From contig NZ_JAFFZM010000018.1 in the NCBI RefSeq assembly GCF_017676345.1, positions 96,260 to 160,259 on the forward strand: 64,000 nucleotides of DNA, in the 5' to 3' direction. Position 1 is the stretch's first letter, and each line of letters starts with the position of its first letter. A program made the position numbers and the translations under genes. This stretch comes from Streptomyces smyrnaeus. Lineage in GTDB: Bacteria > Actinomycetota > Actinomycetes > Streptomycetales > Streptomycetaceae. The notes under the pieces are model-generated. The model was not told the DNA's origin. It was given only the letters and a program-made list of their open reading frames with translations, and did not search any database. Shown here piece by piece: positions 7,915 to 15,506 of the stretch.

Positions 7915-7920
7915 ACGGCA

Positions 7921-7957
7921 CCACCTCCGACGCCGACTGTGACGGCATCGGAGGTGG
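7921..7957 (-). promoter_or_regulatory. 14-bp hairpin masking the yraN ribosome-binding site
   Basis: Arms 7921-7934 and 7944-7957 pair completely in the minus-strand RNA (13 Watson-Crick pairs and one U-G), with a 9-nt loop. The 3' arm contains the GGAGG Shine-Dalgarno of yraN. The element sits 83 bp past the DUF2469 stop. It may act as terminator of that gene, as a translational block on yraN, or both. No T-tract follows. Confidence 0.7.
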
Positions 7958-7997
7958 CTCAGGGATCTTGCTCGTTTTCTGTGGAGAACCCGGCGGT

Positions 7998-8006
7998 TGT
8001 GGACAA
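7998..8006 (-). promoter_or_regulatory. DnaA-box-like nonamer
   Basis: TGTGGACAA on the plus strand is the complement of TTGTCCACA. A one-mismatch copy (TGTGGAGAA) lies about 19 bp to the left. Both are in the DUF2469-yraN gap. Confidence 0.3.
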
Positions 8007-8039
8007 CTCCGTCACTCGCCCGGGTGAGGCCCGGCGGCG

Positions 8040-8363
8040 CTACCCCTTGAAGCCCGAGTCCTCCGGCAGGTCCAGTTCGCTCTTGTTGAGCTCCTCGATA
8101 TTCACGTCCTTGAATGTGAGTACCCGTACCTGTTTGACGAACCGGGCCGGCCTGTACATGTCCCAGACCCAGGCGTCCGCCATCGACACCTCGAAGAAGA
8201 CCTCGCCCTGTACCGAGTGGACCTGCATCTCGTAGTCGTTGGTCAGATAGAAACGCCGGTCGGTCTCGATCACGTATTTGAACAGCCCGACGACGTCTCT
8301 GTACTCCCTGTAGAGCTTGAGCTCCATCTCGGTCTCGTACTTTTCGAGGTCCTCGGCGCTCAT
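8040..8363 (-). CDS. DUF2469 family protein
   Basis: 107 aa from the ATG at 8363 (MSAEDLEKYETEMELKLYRE), with an AAGGGGAA Shine-Dalgarno 8 nt upstream. The sequence is charged and soluble, with the family pattern RFYLTNDYEMQVH and FFEVSMADAWVWDMYRPARF. DUF2469 is a small family found in actinobacteria, encoded between signal peptidase/RNase HII genes and yraN. No biochemical role is known. It lies 39 bp downstream of sipZ and is probably in the same transcript. The DLP and DSGF residues near the C-terminus are the only acidic cluster. Confidence 0.85.
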   Translation of the reverse strand: MSAEDLEKYETEMELKLYREYRDVVGLFKYVIETDRRFYLTNDYEMQVHSVQGEVFFEVSMADAWVWDMYRPARFVKQVRVLTFKDVNIEELNKSELDLPEDSGFKG

Positions 8364-8402
8364 GGCATGTTCCCCTTCAGCCGTGCGTCCCCCCATTGTG
8401 CG

Positions 8403-9143
8403 TCACCCCGGACGGCGTCGGGCCGAAGTCGCGCGGCGCCGCGCGAGCGGTCCGTACGCGGCACCGCCCAGTACCAGGACGGCGCCCACGATCACGGCCG
8501 TCAGCGCCAGCGGGAGCGGTCCGCGATCCGAGGTGCCGCCGGGCATGTCGGCGAACCCGTCGGCCTTCGGCAGCATGCCGAAGGCACCGACGGGCCAGGC
8601 TATGGCGTCGACCCGGGCCTGGACGGCGGAGCGTGGAACGGCGCCGTGGTCGGCGTCCTTCAGATGCACCCGGGAGTCGAGGGACGCCTCCCTGTTGTCC
8701 CCCAGCAGGAAGAGCTTGCCCTCGGGTACCCGGGTGGCTTCGAAGGGGCTCTGCGCGTCACGGCCGTGTGCACGCAGATAGGGCTCGTCGACGGGCTCGC
8801 CGTTGACGGTGAGCCGTCCGTCCCGGTCGCAGCACGCCACCTTGTCGCCGCCGACCCCCACGACCCGCTTGACCATGGGCACCGCACCCCACACCGAGTC
8901 CCGGAAGACCACGACGTCGCCGCGCCGCACCTCGTTGCCGTCCACGCGCTCGGCCAGTACCCGGGCACCGGACTGCACCGTCGGGTCCATGGAGTCGGTG
9001 GGCACCGTGTACGGCTGGTAGAGCACGGCGCCCCAGACGAAGCCGCCGAGGAAGAGGACACACCCGAGGGCCACCGCCACTCCGGACAGTCGGTTGCCCA
9101 GGCGGCTGCGGCCCTCGTCGGTACGTTCTTCTGCCTTGCTCAC
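8403..9143 (-). CDS. sipZ: Type I signal peptidase, SipZ-like
   Basis: 246 aa from a GTG. The N-terminal transmembrane segment is at about 20-41. The Ser/Lys catalytic dyad is S51 (PTDSMDPT) and K92 (MVKRVVGVGGD). The conserved GDNREASLDSR box comes next, then a C-terminal transmembrane helix at about 210-230. It removes signal peptides from Sec- and Tat-exported proteins on the outer face of the membrane. The C-terminal helix is characteristic of some Streptomyces Sip proteins. It is the last of four tandem signal peptidase genes transcribed W-X-Y-Z, and lies 86 bp after sipY. Confidence 0.93.
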   Translation of the reverse strand: MSKAEERTDEGRSRLGNRLSGVAVALGCVLFLGGFVWGAVLYQPYTVPTDSMDPTVQSGARVLAERVDGNEVRRGDVVVFRDSVWGAVPMVKRVVGVGGDKVACCDRDGRLTVNGEPVDEPYLRAHGRDAQSPFEATRVPEGKLFLLGDNREASLDSRVHLKDADHGAVPRSAVQARVDAIAWPVGAFGMLPKADGFADMPGGTSDRGPLPLALTAVIVGAVLVLGGAAYGPLARRRATSARRRPG

Positions 9144-9229
9144 TTCCGTACTCCCGGATCTCCCGCAGCGGCCCCGACGGTCTGCGCTGGCGCAGATCCG
9201 CCGACCTTACCGGGCAGTACTGGAAGCCG

Positions 9230-10306
9230 TCAGCCCTCGGAGGACGCGGACTGCTCCACAGCAGCGGAACCCGCCGGGCGAGCGGGCCGTGCCTTCAGCT
9301 CCAGCCGTCGGCGCCGCCACAGCACCAGCGGGACGGCGCCCGCGAGGCCGAGTGCGCCGGGCGCGGCGCTCAGCGCGCGGGACTGCACACCCTGCTGGTC
9401 GAAGGTCTCGGGCACCGGCAGCGTGCCCCAGCGGTTGATCGGCCACGCCTTGACGATCGCCCGGCCCACCACCTGCTTCTCCGGAACGAAACCGTCACCG
9501 GGCTGGTTCTGGTGGTAGCGGGAGTCGAGGGAGTCCTGGCGGTGGTCGCCCATCACCCACAGCTTGCCCTTGGGCACCTTGACCGGGCCGAACGGCTTGT
9601 CGTCGCAAGGAGTGTTGCCGGGGTAGATGTACGACGACTCGTTCAAAGCGGTGCCGTTGACGTGGATCTTCCCGCCCTTCTTGCACTCCACGGTGTCCCC
9701 GCCGACCGCGATGACCCGCTTGATCAGGTCCTTCTCATTGGCCGACGGCATCAGCCCGATGAAGCTGAGCGCCGTCTGGACGAAGTTCTCCTCCACGTGG
9801 GCCTCGGGGAGCCAGCCGCCCGGATCGTGGAAGACGACGACCTCGCCGCGCTCGGGGGTGGACCCGAACCACGGCGTCAGCTTGTCGACCAGGACCCGGT
9901 CGCCGCGCTCGAGCGTCGGCTGCATCGAGTCGGAGGGAATGGAGAACGCCTGGACCAGGAAGGTCTTGATGATCAGGGCGAGGATGAGCGCGATGCCGAT
10001 GAGCATCGGCAGTTCCTTCCAGAACGCGCGCTGCTTCTTCACCGGCTTCTTCTCACCCCGATCGTCGGCTCCGGTGTCCGGGTCGGACGCCTCGTGTCCG
10101 GGCTTCGCGTCGGAGCCCCACGGGCCGTCCCCGTCGGCGCCGGAGCTCGCTGCCGTCCCGTCAGTATCGGCGGTCACACTGTCACTCTCTCTTTCCACGG
10201 CCGGTGGTCCTGCGTCGTCCGTCCTGCCATCCGTACCGTCCGTACCAGGACGTCCGTCCTCCGGGTACTCGGAACCGGAGCGCTTGCCGACCGCCAAGTC
10301 CCCCAC
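9230..10306 (-). CDS. sipY: Type I signal peptidase, SipY-like
   Basis: About 358 aa. A cytoplasmic acidic and Gly/Ser/Thr-rich region (about 1-95) precedes the first membrane helix (about 101-120). The catalytic Ser is S129 (IPSDSMQPT) and the Lys is K198 (DLIKRVIAVGGD), numbered from the upstream GTG at 10312. The box GDHRQDSLDSRYH is intact, and a C-terminal helix ends in RRRR. Two GTG starts are possible. I prefer 10306, with AGGAG 5 nt upstream, over 10312, where the Shine-Dalgarno would abut the start. The 5' end overlaps the 3' end of sipX by about 125 bp, unusually long for this operon. SipY is reported as the main signal peptidase in S. lividans. Confidence 0.9.
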   Translation of the reverse strand: MGDLAVGKRSGSEYPEDGRPGTDGTDGRTDDAGPPAVERESDSVTADTDGTAASSGADGDGPWGSDAKPGHEASDPDTGADDRGEKKPVKKQRAFWKELPMLIGIALILALIIKTFLVQAFSIPSDSMQPTLERGDRVLVDKLTPWFGSTPERGEVVVFHDPGGWLPEAHVEENFVQTALSFIGLMPSANEKDLIKRVIAVGGDTVECKKGGKIHVNGTALNESSYIYPGNTPCDDKPFGPVKVPKGKLWVMGDHRQDSLDSRYHQNQPGDGFVPEKQVVGRAIVKAWPINRWGTLPVPETFDQQGVQSRALSAAPGALGLAGAVPLVLWRRRRLELKARPARPAGSAAVEQSASSEG

Positions 10307-11591
10307 GTCCACTCCTCACGCTGCGCATTCGCCTGTTCCGCCACCGGGACAGGCCCACCATTCCCATAACGAGCGGAAGTTCCGCGGAGAACGGGAGTTG
10401 CGCCACTCGATTGTCCCGGTTCACGTAGCCGGCGGCTGCCACGCCACCGGGTTCGGGCACCGAAGCGTAGGTTTCCGGCTCCTCGAGCCGCCTCCAGTGG
10501 TCGAACGGCCAAGCGATGACAATCGCTCTGCCAACGATTCGGTCCTCCCCGATCGTTCCTCGATCGGGTTCCTTCAAGTGGTAACGGGAGTCGGCGGAGT
10601 TGGCCCGGTGGTCACCCATCACAAAGACGCGTCCCACGGGAACGGTCACCTTGAACTTCATCCGGGAGGGTTTGTTGCCCGGATGGATGTACGGCTCGTT
10701 CAGCGGTTCGCCGTTCACCGTGATACGGCCCTGCTTGTCGCAGCAGCGTACGGTGTCCCCGCCGACGCCGACGACCCGCTTGATCAGATCCTGCTCGTCG
10801 TCCGAGGGCAGCAGTCCGATGAACGTCAGGAATTCCTTGCCCTGCTTGATCCCCGCCGGTGGGTCCTGGGGGTCCTCCTTCTCGTCCTCCAGCCAACCGC
10901 CGGGGTCCTGGAAGACGACCACGTCGCCGCGCTGCGGCTTGGAGCCGAACCATGGGGTGAGCTTGTCCACCAGCACCCGGTCCCCGATCCGGATGGTCTG
11001 CTCCATGGATCCGGAGGGGATCACGAACGCCTGGACGAGGAAGGTCTTGAGCACCCACGCGATCAGCAGCGCGACACCGACGAGTAGCGGGATCTCCTTG
11101 GTCGCGGAGAGCCTGCGGCGGCGTTTGATGCGCTTGGCGGCCCGCCTGCGGTCGGCCCGGCCCTGTCCGGGGCGGCGCAGCGGCGATTCCTCGGCGCCCG
11201 CGCCCCCGGCTTCGCTCTCCGCTCCGTCGGCCGCTGCTGCGGCGGGGTCGGGAGGCGAGGGCGGCGCCTCGGTCTCGGGAAGGTCGTACGGCCCGGAGGA
11301 GTAGTGGGGCTGGTGGGCGGCACCGGACGGGTGGGGCGGCGGGTAGCTGTTCGGGGCGGAGTAGTCGTACGGCTCCGTGTACGGGTACGACGTGTCGCTC
11401 GGCTCCGGGTACGGGTACGGCTGGTCGCTCGGCCCCGCGTACGGGTAGGGCTGGCCGTACGGGTCCGCGCCAGGAACGCCGGGCCCCTGGTGGCCGGGTG
11501 ACGAGTGCCCGTATCCGGAGTGACCCGGTCCGGAGTGCCCCCGAGCAGCCCCGTGCCCGACCTCCCCGGCAGGGCGCTCGGGGTCAGCCAT
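10182..11591 (-). CDS. sipX: Type I signal peptidase, SipX-like, with long Pro/Tyr-rich N-terminus
   Basis: 469 aa, far longer than usual (about 250-320). Residues 1-110 are Gly/His then Pro/Tyr/Ser-rich with repeated PYPY and PSD units. A basic stretch (about 139-160) precedes the membrane helix (about 166-186). The catalytic Ser is S195 (IPSGSMEQT) and the Lys is K271 (DLIKRVVGVGGD). GDHRANSADSRYH is intact. After a second hydrophobic segment near 405-420 the protein continues about 45 residues in an Arg/Gly-rich tail encoded within the sipY start region. This suggests the original stop was lost. The ATG overlaps the sipW stop by 8 bp. Confidence 0.9.
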   Translation of the reverse strand: MADPERPAGEVGHGAARGHSGPGHSGYGHSSPGHQGPGVPGADPYGQPYPYAGPSDQPYPYPEPSDTSYPYTEPYDYSAPNSYPPPHPSGAAHQPHYSSGPYDLPETEAPPSPPDPAAAAADGAESEAGGAGAEESPLRRPGQGRADRRRAAKRIKRRRRLSATKEIPLLVGVALLIAWVLKTFLVQAFVIPSGSMEQTIRIGDRVLVDKLTPWFGSKPQRGDVVVFQDPGGWLEDEKEDPQDPPAGIKQGKEFLTFIGLLPSDDEQDLIKRVVGVGGDTVRCCDKQGRITVNGEPLNEPYIHPGNKPSRMKFKVTVPVGRVFVMGDHRANSADSRYHLKEPDRGTIGEDRIVGRAIVIAWPFDHWRRLEEPETYASVPEPGGVAAAGYVNRDNRVAQLPFSAELPLVMGMVGLSRWRNRRMRSVRSGRGGLGGRQALRFRVPGGRTSWYGRYGWQDGRRRTTGRGKRE

Positions 11592-12300
11592 GGCCGCCGC
11601 CCGCTCCCGCCGACACCGAGCCGATGCGGGCAGGTGGCCAGCCGATCCAGTCGGCGCGCCCGATCACCCGTTCCACGGGGACGGTGCCGCCACCGGGTTC
11701 ACCGAGGTGGTCGCGGGAGTCGCTGGACCGGGAGCGGTGGTCGCCCATCACCCACAGGCGTCCCTCGGGGACCCGTACATCGAAGGGCACGGCGGAGGGG
11801 GCGTTGCCGGAGTGCAGGTAGTCCTCGTCCACGGGCCGGCCGTTCACCTCGATCCTTCCCCGCTTGTCGCAGCAGCGCACGCGGTCGCCGCCGACCCCGA
11901 TCACGCGCTTCACATAGTCGGTCTCGGAGGGCTGCGCCAGACCGGTCGCGGCACCGGCCTCGCGCAGCGCCGTGACCACCGGGTTGGCGTCGGGGTCGGC
12001 CTCTCCCGCGAAGGAGTTGGTGCCGTCGAAGACCACGACGTCCCCGCGCCGCGGACCGTCGCCGAAGCGGTAGGCCAGCTTGTTGACCAGCACCCGGTCC
12101 CCGACACGCAGGGTCGGATCCATCGAGGAGCTCGGGATCAGAAAAGGTTGCACGATGAAGGCGCTCGTCAGCAAGAGCGCCACCAGTACGGACCCCGCCG
12201 ACAGGCCCAGACGCACGGAGCGCGACCTGCCCTTCTTTCCCTGGTCGGGAACGGAAGAACGGTCGCGCTCCGGTTTGTCGTGCTGTTCCTCGGTCTCCAT
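11584..12300 (-). CDS. sipW: Type I signal peptidase, SipW-like
   Basis: 238 aa from an ATG. A charged N-terminus is followed by a membrane helix (about 31-52), catalytic S59 (IPSSSMDPT) and K131 (DYVKRVIGVGGD), and the GDHRSRSSDSR box. There is no C-terminal membrane helix; the tail is Gly/Ala-rich. It is the first of the four sip genes, 44 bp downstream of rplS, and may be read from the ribosomal-protein transcript. The four paralogs share about 60 residues around the dyad but differ in N-terminal length and C-terminal topology, suggesting different substrates. Confidence 0.92.
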   Translation of the reverse strand: METEEQHDKPERDRSSVPDQGKKGRSRSVRLGLSAGSVLVALLLTSAFIVQPFLIPSSSMDPTLRVGDRVLVNKLAYRFGDGPRRGDVVVFDGTNSFAGEADPDANPVVTALREAGAATGLAQPSETDYVKRVIGVGGDRVRCCDKRGRIEVNGRPVDEDYLHSGNAPSAVPFDVRVPEGRLWVMGDHRSRSSDSRDHLGEPGGGTVPVERVIGRADWIGWPPARIGSVSAGAGGGHG

Positions 12301-12344
12301 CGAGCGGAAGCCTAACCGGCCCGCCGGGCGCCGAGGACGCGAGC

Positions 12345-12695
12345 TCAGCTCTCGCGCTTCTCCTTGATCTTGGCGGCCTTGCCGCGCAGCTCACGCAGGT
12401 AGTACAGCTTGGCGCGGCGGACGTCACCGCGGGTCACGACCTCGATCTTCTCGACGATCGGGGTGTGCACCGGGAAGGTGCGCTCGACGCCGACGCTGAA
12501 GCTGACCTTGCGGACCGTGAAGGTCTCGCGCACACCGGAGCCCTGGCGGCGGATGCAGACGCCCTTGAACTGCTGGACGCGGGAGCGGTTGCCCTCGATG
12601 ACGCGGACGTGCACGTTGACCGTGTCGCCCGGGCGGAAGGCCGGTACGTCCTTGCGCAGGGAGGCGGAGTCGACGCTGTCGAGAAGGTGGGACAT
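12345..12695 (-). CDS. rplS: 50S ribosomal protein L19
   Basis: 116 aa, the normal L19 length. It starts MSHLLDSVDSASLRKDVPAF and contains FRPGDTVNVHVRVIEG and RRAKLYYLRELRGKAAKIKE. L19 sits at the 30S/50S interface. It follows trmD by 186 bp on the same strand, completing the widespread rpsP-rimM-trmD-rplS set. A hairpin at 12836-12853 lies between trmD and rplS. The upstream frame is open but unconserved, so the ATG at 12695 is secure. Confidence 0.97.
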   Translation of the reverse strand: MSHLLDSVDSASLRKDVPAFRPGDTVNVHVRVIEGNRSRVQQFKGVCIRRQGSGVRETFTVRKVSFSVGVERTFPVHTPIVEKIEVVTRGDVRRAKLYYLRELRGKAAKIKEKRES

Positions 12696-12835
12696 GTCCG
12701 TCTGCTTTCTTCGCTGATGCCACAGGTCATCAACGGAATCGTGGTGTGATCCGAGGAGCCGCCACTCTCGGCGGGCGTCGGTCCCCCTGTGGCAGGGTCG
12801 CGCGCCTGAGGTGAGGCAGCGGCCCATTCTTCCAC

Positions 12836-12853
12836 GGGCCGGCCGCCCGGCCC
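12836..12853 (-). terminator. trmD-rplS intergenic hairpin
   Basis: 7-bp GC-only arms (12836-12842 and 12847-12853) with a 4-nt loop, 29 bp past the trmD stop. No T-tract; a possible attenuator or processing site. Confidence 0.45.
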
Positions 12854-12881
12854 AAATCGGCCACCCGTTCTTCACGGGGAG

Positions 12882-13790
12882 CTACTTTCCGGGACCGTCC
12901 TGGCCACGGTCCTGGTGCCGGTCCTGATCAAGGCCCCGCTCCGACTCTGGCTCCGGCTCCGGCGGCTGCTCCGGACCCGCCGCCTCCTCGGGACCCGGGT
13001 GCCAGCGGCCGTCCGTGCCCTGCTGCCAGCCCAGCGCCTCCAGGGTCGCCCTGTCGTGTTTGTCGAGGGCTTCCGGGGCGCAGCGTTCGATCAGGTCGGG
13101 CCGGTTGGCGACCGTGCGTGCGAACGCCTGATCGCGGCGCCACCTGGCGATCCTGCCGTGGTGACCGCTCAGCAGCACTTCCGGGATGCCACGGCCGCGC
13201 CACTCGGGCGGCTTGGTGTAGACGGGCCCCTCCAGCAGGTTCGCCATGGTGCCGGGGGCGAACGAGTCGTCCTGGTGGGAGGCGGCGTTGCCGAGCACTC
13301 CGGGCAGCAGCCGGGCGATGGCCTCGACCATGACGAGGACGGGTGCTTCGCCGCCGGCGAGTACGTAGTCGCCGATGGAGACCTCGCGCACGTCCAGCCG
13401 GTCGGCGTACTCGTCGACGACGCGGCGGTCGATGCCCTCGTAGCGGGCCGGGGTGAACACCAGCCACGGCTTGTCCGCCAGCTCGACGGCCAGTTCCTGG
13501 GTGAAGGGGCGGCCACTGGGGGTGGGGACGACGAGCACGGGCGGCTCCTGGTCCGGCTCTTTCGTGGCCAGGACCGTATCCAGTGCCTCGCCCCAGGGTT
13601 CGGGCTTCATGACCATGCCGGGGCCGCCGCCGTAGGGGGTGTCGTCGACGGTGTGGTGCCGGTCGTACGTCCAGCTGCGCAGGTCGTGGATGCGGACATC
13701 CAGTACGCCGCGCGCGCGGGCCTTGCCGACCAGCGAGACGTTGAGCGGCTCCAGATACTCGGGAAAGATCGTGACGACGTCGAGTCTCAC
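12882..13790 (-). CDS. trmD: tRNA (guanine-N1)-methyltransferase TrmD
   Basis: 302 aa from a GTG that overlaps the rimM stop (GTGA). TrmD methylates G37 of tRNAs reading CNN codons and prevents +1 frameshifting. The SPOUT knot is visible: MRLDVVTIFPEYLEPLNVSL at the start, DDTPYGGGPGMVMKPEPWGE, and the SAM-binding YVLAGGEAPVLVM. The catalytic Asp region is RWRRDQAF. The last about 40 residues form a Glu/Pro and Gln/Asp-rich tail beyond the usual end, probably disordered. Confidence 0.96.
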   Translation of the reverse strand: MRLDVVTIFPEYLEPLNVSLVGKARARGVLDVRIHDLRSWTYDRHHTVDDTPYGGGPGMVMKPEPWGEALDTVLATKEPDQEPPVLVVPTPSGRPFTQELAVELADKPWLVFTPARYEGIDRRVVDEYADRLDVREVSIGDYVLAGGEAPVLVMVEAIARLLPGVLGNAASHQDDSFAPGTMANLLEGPVYTKPPEWRGRGIPEVLLSGHHGRIARWRRDQAFARTVANRPDLIERCAPEALDKHDRATLEALGWQQGTDGRWHPGPEEAAGPEQPPEPEPESERGLDQDRHQDRGQDGPGK

Positions 13791-14392
13791 CGGGAGCTCT
13801 CCTGGCCGCCGTCCCGACCGCGCTCCCGCCCGTGCTCCGCTCCGGCCCCCTCGGCCTCCTCGATCTCCTCGGACTCCTCGGACTCCTCGCCGAGCAGACC
13901 GGGCGGCGGGTCGACGACGGCCCGCTGGGCCTCCAGGTCGATCTCGGGGACGATCTCGCCGACGAACGGGATCAGGACCTCGCCGCCGTCCTCACGCCGT
14001 ACGACCAGCAGGTCCTGCGCGGGCAGGTGCGCGACGCTCTCGATCCGGCCGACGACCGCGCCGTCCACCGTGACGACCTCCAGGTCCTCCAGCTGGTGGT
14101 CGTAGAACTCCTCGGGGTCCTCGGGGCTCTCGTCCGGGTCGACCTCGGCGATGAGCAGGGTGTTGCGCAGGGCCTCGGCGGCGGTGCGGTCGCTCACCCC
14201 CTCGAAGCGCAGCAGCAGCCGTCCGCTGTGCACCCGCCCGGCGGCGATGGTGAGCGGCCCGACGGTGGGCGGGTCGGTGGCCAGCACGGCGCCGGGGGCG
14301 AGCCGCAGTTCGGGCTCGTCGGTCCTGACCTCGACCGTGACGTCGCCCTTGATGCCGTGGGCGCGACCGATCCGCGCGACGACTAGCTGCAC
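13787..14392 (-). CDS. rimM: Ribosome maturation factor RimM
   Basis: 201 aa starting at the GTG at 14392 (VQLVVARIGRAHGIKGDVTV), with GGAGAA 5 nt upstream. RimM binds S19 and helps 30S head maturation. The N-terminal RimM barrel is followed by a PRC-barrel (about 95-170: EFYDHQLEDLEVVTVDGAVV, GEVLIPFVGEIVPEIDLEAQ). The C-terminal about 25 residues are Glu/Ser-rich. It overlaps trmD by 4 bp and is separated from khpA by 130 bp containing a 16-bp hairpin. Confidence 0.95.
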   Translation of the reverse strand: MQLVVARIGRAHGIKGDVTVEVRTDEPELRLAPGAVLATDPPTVGPLTIAAGRVHSGRLLLRFEGVSDRTAAEALRNTLLIAEVDPDESPEDPEEFYDHQLEDLEVVTVDGAVVGRIESVAHLPAQDLLVVRREDGGEVLIPFVGEIVPEIDLEAQRAVVDPPPGLLGEESEESEEIEEAEGAGAEHGRERGRDGGQESSR

Positions 14393-14463
14393 TGTGCTTC
14401 TCCGTGCTCGGTTCCGTGCTCGGTGGGTTCGTGTGGCCCGCGGACCGGGGTGCGGGCGCGACA

Positions 14464-14501
14464 ACGGGCCGGGGACGGCTTGGCTGCCGTCCCCGGCCCG
14501 T
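14464..14501 (-). terminator. khpA-rimM intergenic hairpin
   Basis: Perfect 16-bp inverted repeat (14464-14479 and 14486-14501) with a 6-nt loop, starting 21 bp past the khpA stop. There is no T-tract. It probably lowers read-through from the highly expressed rpsP-khpA part into rimM-trmD-rplS. Confidence 0.65.
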
Positions 14502-14522
14502 GCCGGTGCTGCATGCTGCGCT

Positions 14523-14762
14523 TCAGCGGACCTGGTCCACATCGACGAGGTCGACGCGGATACCCCGGCCGCCGAGCGCTCCCACGACGGTGCGCAGAGC
14601 ACGCGCGGTGCGGCCGTTACGGCCGATCACCTTGCCGAGGTCGTCGGGGTGCACCCGGACCTCCAGCACACGCCCGCGACGGAGGTTGCGGGACGCGATC
14701 TGCACTTCGTCGGGGTGGTCGACGATGCCCTTCACAAGGTGCTCGAGGGCCTCCTCGAGCAT
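14523..14762 (-). CDS. khpA: KH-domain RNA-binding protein KhpA
   Basis: 79 aa, a single type II KH domain. The RNA-binding GxxG loop is within LGKVIGRNGRTARALRTVVG, and the domain starts MLEEALEHLVKGIVDHPDEV. KhpA forms a dimer with Jag/KhpB in other Gram-positives and affects sRNA stability and cell elongation. The conserved position between rpsP and rimM supports the call. It starts 2 nt after the rpsP stop, so translation is coupled. Confidence 0.93.
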   Translation of the reverse strand: MLEEALEHLVKGIVDHPDEVQIASRNLRRGRVLEVRVHPDDLGKVIGRNGRTARALRTVVGALGGRGIRVDLVDVDQVR

Positions 14763-14764
14763 CC

Positions 14765-15232
14765 TCAGGCCTCGGTCGACTCGGTGGTGGCCGAAGCGTC
14801 GGCAGACTCGCCGGCGTCTGCCTTCTTGTCGGCCTTGTCAGCCTTGTCGGCCTTCTTCGCCTTGGGGGTGATGGCCTCACCCTTCGGCTCGTCGGCGGAC
14901 TCCTTGGCGGCGGCCTCGAAGAGAACGCGCTTGTCGGCCTTCGGCTCGGCGACCTTCATCGGCTCCGGCGCGGGCAGGCCCTTGAACTTCTGCCAGTCAC
15001 CGGTGACCTTGAGGATGGCCTCGACCGGCTCGGTCGGCTGGGCGCCGACGCTGAGCCAGTACTGCACCCGCTCCGAGTCGACCTCGATGCGCGAGGGGTT
15101 CTGCACCGGGTGGTACAGGCCGATCTCCTCGATGGCCCGGCCGTCGCGGCGGGTACGGGAGTCGGCGACGATGATGCGGTAGTGAGGCGAACGGATCTTG
15201 CCCAGACGCTTCAGCTTGATCTTGACTGCCAC
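14765..15232 (-). CDS. rpsP: 30S ribosomal protein S16
   Basis: 155 aa from a GTG (VAVKIKLKRLGKIRSPHYRI). The S16 core covers about residues 1-85 (RTRRDGRAIEEIGLYHP, SERVQYWLSVGAQPTEPVE). The rest is a Lys/Ala/Asp/Glu-rich tail (KADKADKADKKADAGESAD) common in actinobacterial S16. It is the first gene of the rpsP-khpA-rimM-trmD-rplS run. AGGAG lies about 11 nt upstream, slightly long spacing. The promoter must lie in 15233-15506, where I cannot pick hexamers. Confidence 0.95.
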   Translation of the reverse strand: MAVKIKLKRLGKIRSPHYRIIVADSRTRRDGRAIEEIGLYHPVQNPSRIEVDSERVQYWLSVGAQPTEPVEAILKVTGDWQKFKGLPAPEPMKVAEPKADKRVLFEAAAKESADEPKGEAITPKAKKADKADKADKKADAGESADASATTESTEA

Positions 15233-15506
15233 TGGTGTGGTGTCTCCTGGTCTTGACGTGGGTGGACACGACGGGATGCCACGTGGGGTTGTAGCGCCGG
15301 GTGTCCGAATGGACGCGTCAGCCGGAGGAGAGAGGGGTCCTGTGCGGCTGCCGAGTTCAGCCGACCATGATGCCACACCGCACGGGTCCCACAGAAACCG
15401 CCCCCGGCCCACCCACCTGCCGCAGGCCTGACCGCACGCGTCCGCCCGCACGCGCCCCGGGCCCGCCGCACGGCACGGCTCCCGGGCGCGCGAACGCGAG
15501 GGGGTG

